From Lichtheimia corymbifera B2541 (lineage: Eukaryota; Mucoromycota; Mucoromycetes; Mucorales; Lichtheimiaceae), in contig JNEU01000961.1 in assembly GCA_000697475.1 (NCBI GenBank), positions 1-64,000 on the forward strand: DNA of 64,000 nucleotides, in the 5' to 3' direction. Under the pieces are notes generated by a model, which had not been told where the DNA came from, searched no databases, and was given only the letters and a program-made list of their open reading frames with translations. Made by a program: the position numbers and the translations under genes. Positions 26,630 through 38,737 of this stretch are shown one piece after another; the stretch's first letter is position 1; each line of letters starts with the position of its first letter.

Positions 26630-28848
26630 CTATTTACCTTATACGGTGTCAAAAGTGCCACTAATCCAAAGCTTTCAGCAGGATGTGCGATTTGTCCCAA
26701 GGGAAGAGGTTGCATAGAAAACACGGTGCTTGGTCTTCTTGGTTTTGGAGGTGCACCAGCGATTTGCTGTAACTCGGGAGCAGCCGGTTCGACGGTGGTG
26801 GAAAAGGACAGGTTCTGGTAACGTCCCAGGATACGAGTGGTATCCACAGCATTGACCATGACCACCTTGTAGAGCACATGATAGAATGCCATCCCTTGGT
26901 CATCACCCGATACTATCTCTGATTTCTTCACTCCCACAAAGCCAACATGTAAGATGGCTGCACCTTTCACGTGACCTTCCTTTCGTAGCGTTTGTTGTTG
27001 CTGCACTGCACCATTGGATGACTTGTTGAGCTTGGTTGCTGAAATCGGTTCAATGACACGAATGGGTTGTGCTGGTTTGGTGATATCCCACACTAGAATG
27101 TACCCTTGACTATGACCACATACAACGGTAGTATGATCTGCTGATATTGATAAAGAGGTGACTGATCCAATCTCAACCGCTATACCACCAGAGTTAGAAA
27201 ATCGAGTATACGAGCAATAATATTACTTACCACGAGCACTGTCACCAAGAATGCACTTGAGATTCTGTGAGTAATCGTAAACGAAAACCAAGCTTCTAGT
27301 TGTGCCTATGGCGATTACACCACTGACCTAACATTTTCATCGTTACCAATGTGTCAACTCGTCTGGCGGTGGCATTATAGAAACTTACCGCCAAGACAGA
27401 AGCCAAACCATGGTGTCTTCTCATATCCTCAGAATATAATTGATCCGATATCTTTTTCAAAGCTGTCCATTTGAATGCTTCCCATGGCTCCACAGGATCG
27501 TTTGAGGGCTGCGACACTGAAGGTGATCCATCGGATGCGGAACCCATTTCTGATGATGGCTGTGAATCAAAACTCGAGGATTCAAGTCGCGAATGTAATA
27601 ATGCACCATTGACTGATCTCGCTTGTTGTTCTGCATGAGTCTGAAGCGATGGATTGGATGCGATGCGACGAGGCGTTTTGGGTGAAGCACTGAAAGGTAT
27701 CGGTGAAAATGCTGCAGAAGAACTAGGAGTACCAGGGGACGCCTTTGATATCTCTGAGGAAGAATCCTATTCCATATAAAAAGCAAGTTAACCAACCTGT
27801 GAGGAGGGGTTTAGAACATAACAACCCACACTTACGAAATGATTTAGGCTTGATCCAGTATCAAAGGTCTCGTAATCCTCCATATAATATTCCCCCACGC
27901 TTGAATCATCTGACTCGTTCAAGATGCTCTCCAGGCTAAGATAATGGGCTACATGATAGATATTACTACCTTGTATAAACCATACACACCTTATCCAATT
28001 ACCTACCTCTCTTTACAAATTCCTCGTATAATCCAATCTCTTTGCTAAGTTCATCCAACAAATTGTTCACCTTGCGTCTCTTTTGTTCGCCAATGGTATA
28101 AGTCGACTTGTTCGTCTTCATCAAGGGCCCGCCATGCAAATGGATGTTGAGCTCATCTTGAATCCTGTACATGTCGTCGAGTCGTGATTGAATGATGGAG
28201 TCGGATACAGTAGGCAAATCCAGCTCTGGGATACGAAGGGCGTGGAACTTTTGTTCAAGTACTGTCAATGATTGGACACCATTAACGAGGCGAGTGTGAT
28301 ATGGTATTGTCTCGAGGATCTTGGAAAGCGGATCACGTTGGATATTGTTGTAGAGTGGTTTGGGAGGTTGTGAATGTCGCGGAAAAGATGCTTGAAGCGG
28401 GGTATTGGGGCTGCATTAAGGTTATTAGTCAGTCAATGTCATTCAAAGCCCAATTCAATCCACATTACACCTACGTCGAATAATCGCCTTTCATGCTAGC
28501 CGTTGATCCAATGGAGTGTGATCGTCGATGGTTCAAGTATGTCTTTAAATCGGCCAGATACTTGTCACCTAATGCACGATCCTCTAAAGCTGCTCGTAAC
28601 TCGTCTGGAAGGTCGGCTGTTGCTGCGTTCAAGTCGATATCATCAATATGCAAGAGATCTTCGTCGTCTTGTTCTGAATTCTCGTCGTCGAGCACCTCCT
28701 TTAGCAATTCGTCATAATTGTCGCGAAACATGGTGGTGTTTGTACTATTGCTCCTCTCCATGGGAGTGAGATGCGAGTTGCCATTTGTCTTCAAGTCGTC
28801 GACAGTCAAACTGTTTCCGAATTGGCTGCTTTGCTGTCTTGCATCCAT
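22450..28848 (-). CDS. VPS8: VPS8, CORVET tethering complex subunit with C-terminal RING
   Basis: Binds Rab5/Vps21 and tethers early endosomes. Nine exons: 28475-28848, 28007-28410, 27836-27948, 27389-27766, 27231-27327, 26638-27179, 26023-26562, 25671-25958, 22450-25596; 1960 residues, longer than yeast (1274) or human (1428) owing to Ser/Gln/Asp-rich inserts. The N-terminus is acidic and disordered; a beta-propeller follows (about 400-900, with GYILVWDITKP); the Vps8 family domain includes NGCIKACLSMNSLDYLFDVA; a long alpha-solenoid ends in a RING (about 1840-1945: CEEC, then CGHVYHKRC, then CIIC) interrupted by a Glu/Thr-rich insert. Within exon 7, 26280-26315 looks like a 36-nt intron but reads through without a stop; it is counted as coding here. 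The divergent neighbour is TAF1. Confidence 0.93.
26598..26629. repeat. (TGA)n trinucleotide microsatellite in a VPS8 intron
   Basis: About ten uninterrupted TGA units (plus-strand reading) inside the intron 26563-26637 of VPS8, close to its donor. Likely length-polymorphic. Confidence 0.9.
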
Positions 28849-29771
28849 CGTTTTAGAAAAGGAAAGGGGGAATGGTTGAGTAGTAGAGTGGCAAAAACGT
28901 CGTAGTCGGGTGTAGCGGTGATTCGATGAGTCAGTTGTAAAGACGTGCACTCAAGATTGAGAATGGCACACACGTAAAAGAACCGGGTGGTATCAGTGGC
29001 TGACAACGGGTAGTTTGTTGCTATAGAAAGAACGAGAAAGCGAATAAAAAAGAGAGAGCGAGGAAGAGAGAGAGAGAGAGGAATGCTTACTACCCGAAGC
29101 ACACATTGGAGCCCTGTGCTGCAAAGTAATTGGGTGTCCGCTTTGCTCCACATGGTCGTGTTGCTTGATAGTTTCAGGTTTCTAGCATGTGTGGTAGTGC
29201 ATTGATAGATATACAAATCCTCACGTGATTGGGATTTGTCCTCACCTAATACAAGATGCTTCTCATAAACAAGCTGCCAACGACTTTGTATATCATACTT
29301 TCTCTTTTCCCATTATGTAAGGTGAAGATTTCCAAAGTACCTGATCCCATCACTCAGTGAACGAAAATATGATCCACTGTTGCTTGCATATTATGGAAAA
29401 TACGATCAATAATGATAACAATCATTTCCATATGCCTCAATGCACTCTTTAGGATCCAAGTTCCAATTTGCTTGAAGAATCTGAGACAACGGAACACCGC
29501 ATTCATCATGCACCATTGCTTATGAATGCCGTCCCCCTCATCACTGAAGAATGATGGCAGTTTGGCATGTCTTGGATATCATCAACCCCATTAAGAAGTT
29601 TATTACCATGTCATTTGATCTAGGTGTATGTGTATATGTAGCTAGTATTATATGTGTTTATCGAATGAGATGGCTTTTATGCGGGAAGGGGGAATGCATA
29701 ATCGTTAGCCAATTTCTCTCATTTCGGAGGTTGTACTGCATACTGGTTCTCTTTCCCACCACCACTTGAGA
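28849..29771. other. intergenic, divergent promoter of VPS8 and TAF1
   Basis: About 920 bases. It contains a purine-rich GA/AG microsatellite at about 29049-29081. No gene is supported; frames at 28806-29216 (minus) and 29551-29769 (plus) lack family features. Confidence 0.5.
29049..29081. repeat. GA-rich simple repeat between VPS8 and TAF1
   Basis: Roughly 30 bases of near-perfect agagag sequence with one gcgagga interruption, located about 200 bases upstream of the VPS8 start. Confidence 0.85.
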
Positions 29772-32700
29772 ATGTCCTTTGCTGGTTATCTATTTGGCAA
29801 CGTTGACGAGGAAGGAAGGCTAGACAATGACCTCGATGAGGTAAGTAAACAAGGTCAATGGCATATGGGACACTTACCTGTGCCGTTGGTAGGAATTGCG
29901 AGAGTCTTTGCAACATGTCGACTCTGGTGTCATGTCCAAGATTTTCAACGCGGATACGTTTGGCATTCCCCAAGACCACGAGGATAATGACGATGCAGCA
30001 CAAACCACCTCCTCTTATCAAGCACCAGTGACAGAGCATGCAAAAGACGCTATCGACTATTCAGACTTTAATGAGGCTGTACCGGATGATCAGCTCTTTT
30101 CGAACAAGTATTATCAACGTGGTATGGGCGTACTACAAACCAAGACCCAGCCTTCTTCTCGTTTACGCGTCATAAGCGATGATTATGATGAGGAGGATGA
30201 ATCAGTAACGGATATCAAACCCGAGCCTGTGTCCGAGCAACCATCACCATCCAATATCCATGCATTAAACGCACCACCGACAACATCCGCTCCTCATCCT
30301 CCTTCTACTCAGCCAGTGGTGGATATCAAGGAATTGTTCCCGGCATTTGAACACAACAAAGTCCTCAAATTCTCAGAGCTCTTTATGACCAAATTACAAC
30401 CTTCATCCAAGCTTCAACCCAATAAACGAGGTATTATTTTATATCATCATCTTCTTCACCTGCTAATTGGAAGATCTTGAATTTTAGTCATCTTCAATGA
30501 TGGTTATGAATATGAAGTTGAACGTGATGATCAGACCTTGTTTTCACGCGTCGCCAAAAAGAACCGAGGCAGGCAATCAGATCAAGGCAAAGCTACCAAA
30601 CGTCGGAAGATTGAGCCTATCGAACACCATTTCCTACAATTGGATAAGGATGACAGTGAATACTACTCTGAATCGACAAGCGAAGATGAAGAGGGTTATG
30701 TATGTGCTACATCAGTATCAATGGGCCAAGTGCTAAATGAGTTTAATGTAGACCCTACTGGATGTTGACATGCCAGCATCGGTCGAGAACAGCCAAATGT
30801 ATCATTCAATCATGCTGGAGCCTTGGGAAGACCATATTCAATGGGATGAAAAGGATGATCAGGAAAATAGGTAAAAAACCAACATCGACCATTGACATTA
30901 CGTATACTCATTATTATTGTTGATAGACCACAGATCATGGAAGAAGCCGAGGTATGATTCCAGAAGGTGCATGTCATTGCTATCTATGACTTTAATGCAT
31001 GTCTCCTTTTTGTAGCCTGTCGTTAAAAAACATATCAATCAGCAGTTGGATGATGGCGAATGGCTTGATGCCGTGATTTGGGACAAGGAAAAGCCGAATC
31101 CAGCTTATCTCAAGATTGATTTGGATCTCAACGACCCCAATATGCTATTCGACTGCGAACAAGTGGAAGCTGCCAAAACGAAGATTGTGGAAGCCAAGCA
31201 AGTCAAAAAAGGAAGAAAGCCATTACCAAAGCCATTACCCAAAGTAAGTGTGAAAATGGTAACGAAATCAACATGTAAACTCATGCTTCGTGTCTAGATA
31301 CCCATTGTTCATAGCACAAATGAACCAAACAACAAGCTTCCCATCAATCGCTTCAATCTCTCCAACGACAAGTTCTATGACTCGCACTATACTGGACGTC
31401 TTGTTCGTGTACGACAAACATTGGGTCAATTGGTTGTTCAGCATGCCACACCAGCATTGAAACTTCACCCTCAATTGGTATGTTCACAGTCAATGACAAT
31501 GACACACCGCTGCTTACCATGTTCTTCCTCTACCTTTAGTACAAGCCAAAGTTATCAAAGGCCGAATTACGCTCTTTCCATCGTCCACACTTTCAGATGC
31601 CAACCAACACAGATATCCACTTTTCTAGGGTGACCAAGAGCAGCAAAAAGAAAAAGAAAGACAAAAAGCGTGGATATGTCGATGCCTTTCGTACCACCAG
31701 GGACCTTTCACTCAAAGATACAGCACCTTATGTTTTATTCGAGTTTTCTGTAAGTATGCAGCCAAAAATTGTAGTCATTGTATCTGACATATGCACTGAT
31801 GTATGTAGGAAGAACATCCTCCCATCATTTCAAACGTTGGCATGGGGACGTTGATCATCAATTATTACCGTAAAAAGGAGACAAAGGATGATCATATTCC
31901 TACGGTAAGCAAGACAATCTTTTTTTATCAATGACGTGGAATTGACATGATTGATTAGAGCGATATTGGTGAACCCTTTGTTCTGGATATTGGAGACACA
32001 TCGCCCTTTATGAATTTTGGTGACGTTGAGCCTGAACAAACAATGACCGTTCTCTACAACAACCTGATGCGAGCACCCTTATTCCGACATGATGTCAAGA
32101 CAACGGATTTTCTACTTGTCAAAAGCACCTACATGGGACATACCAAGTTTTACATTCGAGAGATACCAGCCATGTTTTTGGTGGGACAAACCTATCCGGT
32201 GCAGGAAGTGCCTGGTCCTCATTCACGCAGGGTGACAACCACGATCAAGAATCGATTACAAGTCGTAGCCTATCGCTTGATCAAAAAGAACCCTCTCCAC
32301 CGGCTCAAGATGCATCGGCTTGCTCAAAAGTTTCCTGAATATTCAGATATCCAGATTCGTCAACGTCTCAAAGAATTTCTCGAGTTTCATCGAAGGAGCA
32401 AAGATGGGGGTGGCGGTTATTGGAAACCAAAAGGCAACAACGGTGAACCTCCCTCTGAGGAAGATTTACGCAAAATGGTCACGCCTGAAATGGTTTGCTT
32501 GTATGAAAGCATGCTTGTGGGCGAGCGTCACTTGTCGGATTTGGGCTATGGCGACGTGGGCGATGATGATGAGATTGGTGAAGGTGACTCAAAGTTGGAG
32601 ATTGAGCAACAACTAGCACCCTGGTTTGCTACCCGCAACTTCATCAATGCTACTCAGGGCAAAGCTATGCTTAAGCTTTATGGTGCAGGCGATCCAACAG

Positions 32701-33915
32701 GTCGTGGCGAAGGCTTCAGTTTCATTCGTGTATCCATGAAAGATATCTTTTTACGGGCGGGAGAATCGGCAGAAGAAAAATTAGGTTTGCATTGTGGATC
32801 AATAATTGCTGGTGGTGTGTTATCCCCACTCACTTTGTGTGATCTATCTTGTAGCTCAAATTGAAGCACGTCCCAAGAGCGCTCACCGTTACAACGTGGC
32901 GGAACAACAACAAATCTATAAAGAAGAGGTAACAACATAGATCCGGTTATTGATGGTTATTGTATTTACATTATCATTTATAGATTGCACGCATTTGGAA
33001 AGCACAACTTGATGCATTGTCCTCAAAAGAAGAGCCAGAACTATCAGATCATGAAGGTGAAGGCGATGATGACACTTCTCAAGCTGCCGATAGCCCCATG
33101 GTAAGATTGAAACCTCGCATATATATCGGAGCAATGATCTAAAGCTTATTCTTTGCAGACTGCATCTCCTGCACCCTATGGTCGACGATACGAGCGTTCA
33201 CAATCCGAAGCCATTGAAGATGATGAGCTATCAGTTACTGGAAGCTTAAGCTCTAGGTCCAATTATCAAATTGACAATGCAAACAAGTATCTTGTGATCC
33301 GACGACTCATTCGGCAACCCAATGGAGAAAAGACTTGGAATGAGGAAGTTGTCCGTGACCAGGTAGTGATCAAGTCCTATTTACGTCAACGTCAAATGAT
33401 TGAAGAGGAAGCTACAAGGTATATACATATATATATATAACGCTTACTCAAACCAATGACTCATGCATGCATGCATCGATTGTTCTACTAGTGCCGAAGC
33501 GCTCGAGCCATCAGGAGACACAGAAAAGAATGCACGCATGAAAAAGCGAATCCAGGATCAACTTGCCAAATTGAAAAAGAATGCTGAGCGACGACGTCAA
33601 CGCCAACTTGCCAAGCAAGCTGCATTAGCTGAAAACCCCGTACTTGGACTGATCCGTGGCAAGCGTGAAGGAGCTATGCGTCGTTGTGGCAATTGTGGAC
33701 AACTTGGACATATGAAAACCAACAAGAATTGCCCAATGTTTTACATTGTCAATGGCAGAAATGGACAACCACCACCTAACAACCAACAACAACCATCGAC
33801 ACCGACATCAACAACCGCAGCAGGTCCTTCATCACAAGACTCGCCTTCAAGTAATATCACAAACAATATGCCACCACCACCCCCACCACCTACATTACCA
33901 TCCACTTCTCCATAA
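29772..33915 (+). CDS. TAF1: TFIID subunit 1 (TAF1), fungal form
   Basis: Largest TFIID subunit, needed for promoter recognition by RNA polymerase II. Fourteen exons: 29772-29840, 29893-30430, 30488-30699, 30752-30870, 30927-30951, 31016-31243, 31298-31477, 31540-31749, 31809-31904, 31959-32784, 32855-32928, 32984-33100, 33159-33418, 33492-33915; 1125 residues (yeast 1066). An acidic N-terminus with FAGYLFGNVDEEG is followed by the TAF1 core (YKPKLSKAELRSFHRP, then a winged-helix-like part with RLQVVAYRLIKKNP) and a zinc knuckle C-x2-C-x4-H-x6-C (Cys1050-Cys1065). No bromodomain follows, as usual in fungi. The tail is Gln/Ser/Pro-rich. The 52-nt intron 30700-30751 is required; without it the frame stops at 30768. 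Exon 5 is only 25 nt, and the intron after exon 10 has a weak donor, GTTTGC. Confidence 0.95.
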
Positions 33916-34011
33916 GGTCTATAGTGTATCTCAAAAATCTTTATATATAAAAAACGTACATTTGTAAATATGTAATAATAGTATGTATGTGTAATGCATA
34001 AAACTGTTAAT

Positions 34012-36868
34012 CTATACTGCGGTATCTTTCTTTGACACAAAGTTGCCTTCTTCTTCAACCAGTGCATGAAGCATCATGTCAGCTACGCGCTGTACGAAAT
34101 GAGGAACGATGGTTGGGATGATCTTAAGGTCGGGTGGAGTCAATGGTGTGGTTTTGCCTGATGCAATGATGGATGCTGGACTTTCAAGTTCTTCACTCGT
34201 TGTTGATGAGCCATCGTCTGTCAATCCATTCTCGGATAAGGTATCGTTTTCTTCCTCTTCTTCAAGATCGATTTCACGCATTTCATGAACAAGGCCAAGC
34301 GTATCCACATTATCCGGTAAGAGACGTAATAATTGCTGGTGGTGATCATCACCGACCGATAGATCGTCAATATTATCCTTGCCATCATCACCACCTGCTG
34401 CTGCTGCTGATTGTTGATGTGCTATGACTTTTTGGCGTGTGCGTTGCAAATGTTGCAGCTTTTGTAAACGACGATATTCACATAATGCATCGATCTCGTT
34501 TCGCAAATCAGGGTATTGTTCTGGAGTTACACCAGCGATGCGGACAATGTCATTCATATCGAGCGGGTGTTCAGGACGAATGCCACGTGTCAAGGAACCA
34601 AGGATGTGATCCACATAGCCCACAAGCTCATCAAACAGGTGCGAAGTATCTTGAGCATGGACACGATGAACAAATTGATAAAACTTTTGCTCATGTCGCT
34701 GCACCAACATGACAAACGGCTTCACGGTATTGGTATCAACACTGGTCGTATCAAGGTTATCCAGCAAATCAATCAAGTCATCCATAAATGCTGCGAGGTG
34801 TTGCACCGATTCTCCAATATTAGCTGCCTTGTACACTTGTGCCAGTGGTTCGTAAAAGATTGCAAATAGCTCCTTGAGGATCTCGCTGGTAACCCCTTGA
34901 AACGCAAGCGAAAACAGTAATTCATGCTCTCGTTTCCGAGCATAGAGAAACCAAAGATCATAGAGCTGCTTCAGTAGCTTCTTGGTCTTTTTGATTCCAC
35001 CACCATCGCTGACGAGTGCAAGTTGTTCAGGTGAAAGCCGAGGTTCAATGTCTGGATTCTGTAATACGGATATCACTTCAAGAATAGGTGATCCCATCTC
35101 TATAATATATCCAAATAAGTATTCAACCTTTGAAAACGGGGCCGAGTCGAATGAGATAATACCTTCAGGGTAAGTGGGTGATGGTGTTGATACAGCGTTG
35201 CGCACCTTGGCACATAGAGCCTTTTCATCAATCTTTGCTTCCAGCATTTCAATCTCCTTTGTAAACGCATTGGCATCATCCACCATGTTGGCCATAAGTA
35301 TCCTATACGTGTATATGAGTACAAGGAGAGCTTCTATGTACTACTAATAGATCAATCCTTACCTTTGAAATAAACTTTTGCCACCCAAGGGTTGTGCCAT
35401 GAATAAATCCAACATCATCTTGACCATAGCAATCGGGTTGGAGAACCTTAGAATGGTGGCCACTGTGCGATAGGGCATGAAGCTATGTGTCCTCCGTAAC
35501 GTAGCAATATTCTCGGCAGCGGCATCATCGGTGACAAAATGGGTATGCAGCGCAAAAGCAAAGCTAAATATTGTGTCATGATGATCAGTAAATGCACGCA
35601 AACGTCGTAACAAGCATGTCATCATTACCTTATACGACCCCATTCAAATGCCTTGCGTAATGCTTCGGGTAAATCGACAAGTTGTTCGGTGCTCTTTATG
35701 GTGCCCATAAGCTCTGTCAGTCCACCAGGTTGCATGACTTTTTGCTTGAGCATATCCAATAAATCATTCAATGCCACCACCGTATCATCCACCTCCTTGC
35801 GAAAACGTTGACTTTGCTCAGCCCGTTGGTCATCCATTTGCTTCCTTACTTCAGCATCAAGACGTTCATCTTCTGAAAGCTCAATAGGATCGCGCGTAAG
35901 AAATTGATGCAAAGCTTTGCTCCGAGCAAGTTTGGGTCTGGAAAGGAGTCGACGTAAAAAGGAACTCAATAGCTGTCGATCTCGTTCACGATACATGGCA
36001 TGATTTGGATTTGTGCTGGTGCTTGTTTTGGAAGGCAGCATGGGAACAACGGTACCAGGGCATTCATTCTTTAGCTGATCAACCAGTTGCCGGAAATGAC
36101 CATGGCGTCGTGCCACATGGATGGGTGCGTCTTGGTTGTTGTCAAATGTGGATCGGATAACAAATTCGGCCCGGGTCACTGTTCCGCGTAACAAGGTCCG
36201 TGTTTCCTTGACAGCTCGCTATTTCCATGATCCAGTTATTATGTGTGCATGCGAGAGAAGAGCACACCGATTTGATAACTTACCACTGTGATGACATTGA
36301 CATTATCCAATCCATTCTCTTTTTTCTTTTCTGTGCTCATTGTCGTCGTATCGGATGGCTGCTGCTGCTGGGTGCCGGTGGTCGTTCCATGATCTTCTTT
36401 ACCAGATGACGTTGTTGTTGTAGTGGATGACGATGATTCGTTCACAAGATCACTTGGCGTGACCTTGATACTCTCTTCTTGCCCTTGAATAGTCTTTAGA
36501 CCCACATTCAATGCCAATAAAAGTGTGCGTTGTAGCTTGCGAGTCATGGCCCGTCGTTGTGATGCATCCGTTTTGCTTGGAACATAGGTATTGAGCTGTA
36601 TTTTGCCCACCTCACTCAAAAACTGGTGTGCCTTTGACCAAAAGCTGCGTTGTCGACTGTTTTTCAATAGAGGGAATTCGGCAACAATGTGTTGAAACAC
36701 ATAGTGTAAGAATGGCAAATCGGATACTTGAAACTCGTCTAGCGGCTGTTCGGATTCCAGTAAGGAAAGTAGATCAGGGCGGCGTCGCAAGTGCTCGAGT
36801 TCATTGCCAAGTTGAATTGCCAACAGCTCTCGTTTGAAATAGTGCAATTGCCTTGGAGATAGATCCAT
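34012..36868 (-). CDS. LEC1: PXB/PX/DUF3818 protein, LEC1 (YPR097W)-like
   Basis: Fungal phosphoinositide-binding protein family whose yeast member is linked to lipid homeostasis and lipid droplets. Four exons: 36284-36868, 35629-36218, 35363-35563, 34012-35302; 888 residues. The PX-associated domain (about 1-140, with LPFLHYVFQHIVAEFPLL) is followed by a Ser/Thr/Gln-rich linker, a PX domain (about 200-345, with VARRHGHFRQLVDQL and RDRQLLSSFLRRLL), and the DUF3818 region (about 355-720, with PYRTVATILRFSNPIAMVKMM). An acidic Ser/Glu-rich segment (about 800-850) precedes the end. The start ATG at 36868 is the first in frame. The stop lies only 96 bases from the convergent TAF1 stop, and the hexokinase gene ends 146 bases upstream. 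Confidence 0.88.
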
Positions 36869-37014
36869 AAAGAAAATGAGATCAGAGGAAGTGGTGGGTG
36901 GTGGGCAGGGGTCTAAGCTGAAGCGGTAGTAGCGATAGTGGTGTAAGAAGCCATGCAGCAATCAACTCCTCCTTCCCTTTTATTAGCACAAGTAGGTGAC
37001 ACAAGAAATCGTCA

Positions 37015-38737
37015 TTATTTCTCTATCGGCAATGACGACATGCTTTCTGTTTTTCTAGTAGGAAGACAACATAAAACATATTGTAGAAACCATGACTTGA
37101 TACTAGAGGTCTTGATGTCGCTATTGTGCTTGTTGGTAATTGTATCCGTTGTAATCGCCGTTGTACTCTTGTCGTCAGGTGTGGAGCTGGTTGAGGAGGA
37201 TAACGTCTTTGCTTTTGTTTCAGGTGATGATCTTGATAAAGAGGATGGGCTATAAAGCATAGCAACCAATGCCGCTCCAATGCTACCACCATCACGAGCC
37301 ACTTGTAATTTTATACGTGAGCTAATATCATCCCCAAACCAATCACTCAAGAATGAATGCATTCGTTCTGGCATGCGTGGATAACGCTCAAAGGTGGTTC
37401 CATTGATGCCGATGACAATATCTTGTTCTGGTGTAAAGGATTGTTGTTCAATCATGGCAGCGATACCTGCGGCGGCCAGACCAGCTGCTCGCGTTGAAAC
37501 CATTTCACACACGCTTTTAAATAGTAGGGCGTCTTGTTCGTTGGGTGTAAAATGGAATAGATTGGCAAGGTATTCGATAAGGCGACCGTTGTCATCATTG
37601 ATGGCTTCGATCTCACTCATGTGCAACGTCAAAAATTGCCATGGCGTCTGTAAAAGGCTGGGAGCGACTCCTCCAAACAATCCGTGATGTGTCACAAGAT
37701 CGACCACCACGAGACGTACAAGTTCTCCAAGGTAAGCACCCGACATCATCTTTTCATAAGGTTGGAATCCAGGCTGTGCATGGCTAGCATCCAATGCATG
37801 ATCGAAACGTGTTCGTGGTAGATATTCTCCATCACTGCCAAAGATATCAAGCTCTGTATTGACCAGCATTTCAGTCGTTGTATCTCGCCATTCAGCTACA
37901 TTCAACTTGATCATGCGTGACACCTTTTCTGGATACGCAGCATTAACACCAGTTCCATAGATGAAACCAACACGAGCTTGTGGATTGGAATATGCATGCG
38001 CCACCAATGCACCAATCGTATCGTTTACAAGTGCAGTAACAATGACATTCAACCCCTACATAAAAAGACGTTGTCAGTTTCAGTTGCATGAATATGTATC
38101 ACGCACACACACACACACCTTGCGTTGGAAGCCTTGATGAAACAAGGTGGCAAGATCACTTCCTTCAATGTCAGAGAGTACAAAGCCTTTACCCATCCGC
38201 AGTATCTTGCCCTTGGAAATACCAGTCTGACTACCAATGAACAATGAGCATCGCGATGGCAATGGTGAAAAAAGTTGACATTTACTCGAGAGGAAAACTC
38301 CAAGAGACTCCCATAGCAACGGCTGGTTTATCCGCTTGTTGCTGTGATGATGGGATTTTTCCCAAGAGCTCTGCAACAGTATCTGCAATCCAGTCAAAAA
38401 AGATAGCGGTCGTGCTGGTTCGTAGTTGATCGGATATCGTCTTTCGCACCTCAGTAACCTTGACTTGGCCCTCACCCAAAAGACATACAGCACACACACG
38501 TAAGGTGCTTCCGCCTAAATCAAGTGCGAGATAGGTCCCTGTCTCCTTGCCAGTAGGCATTCGTGTTACATATGAAGGTATCATGGTTGCAAGCCCTGTT
38601 GCTGTAGGCGTGCTGAGCCCTTTTTCACACTCGGCCTTAAATCCATACACAATGGCTTTAAAGTTCTCGGGCGTCAAGGTGAAATCATGTCGGATCCAAT
38701 CTATTCCATGGGCAATCTTCTTGTGGTTGCTGCTCAT
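37015..38737 (-). CDS. divergent hexokinase family protein
   Basis: Hexokinases phosphorylate glucose with ATP at the entry of glycolysis. Three exons: 38286-38737, 38119-38230, 37015-38055; 534 residues (usual about 485). Family blocks are present: LALDLGGSTLRV (70-81), SFPLDQTG (147-154), VNDTIGAL (198-205, with Asn199 and catalytic Asp200), IYGTGVNAAYPEK, NTELDIFG and PYEKMMSGAYLGELVR. Departures from the usual pattern: GGSTLR instead of GGTNFR, MGKGF instead of WTKGF (the glucose-contacting Thr is Gly164), and NDTIGA for NDTVGT. A Ser/Thr-rich tail ends with a WFLQYVLCCLPTRK segment that could be lipid-modified. It may be a low-activity or regulatory hexokinase; this is inference. The donor of intron 2 sits in a (GT)n run. 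Confidence 0.88.

Noticed and set aside
28603..28800. Plus-strand Ser-rich ORF opposite VPS8 exon 1
   Set aside because: A mirror of Asp/Glu-rich codons on the coding minus strand.
30488..30768. TAF1 ending at the TGA at 30768
   Set aside because: A 52-nt GTATGT...GTAG intron (30700-30751) with a CTAAAT branch site removes the stop and joins EEGY to TLLDVD, continuing into conserved TAF1 sequence.
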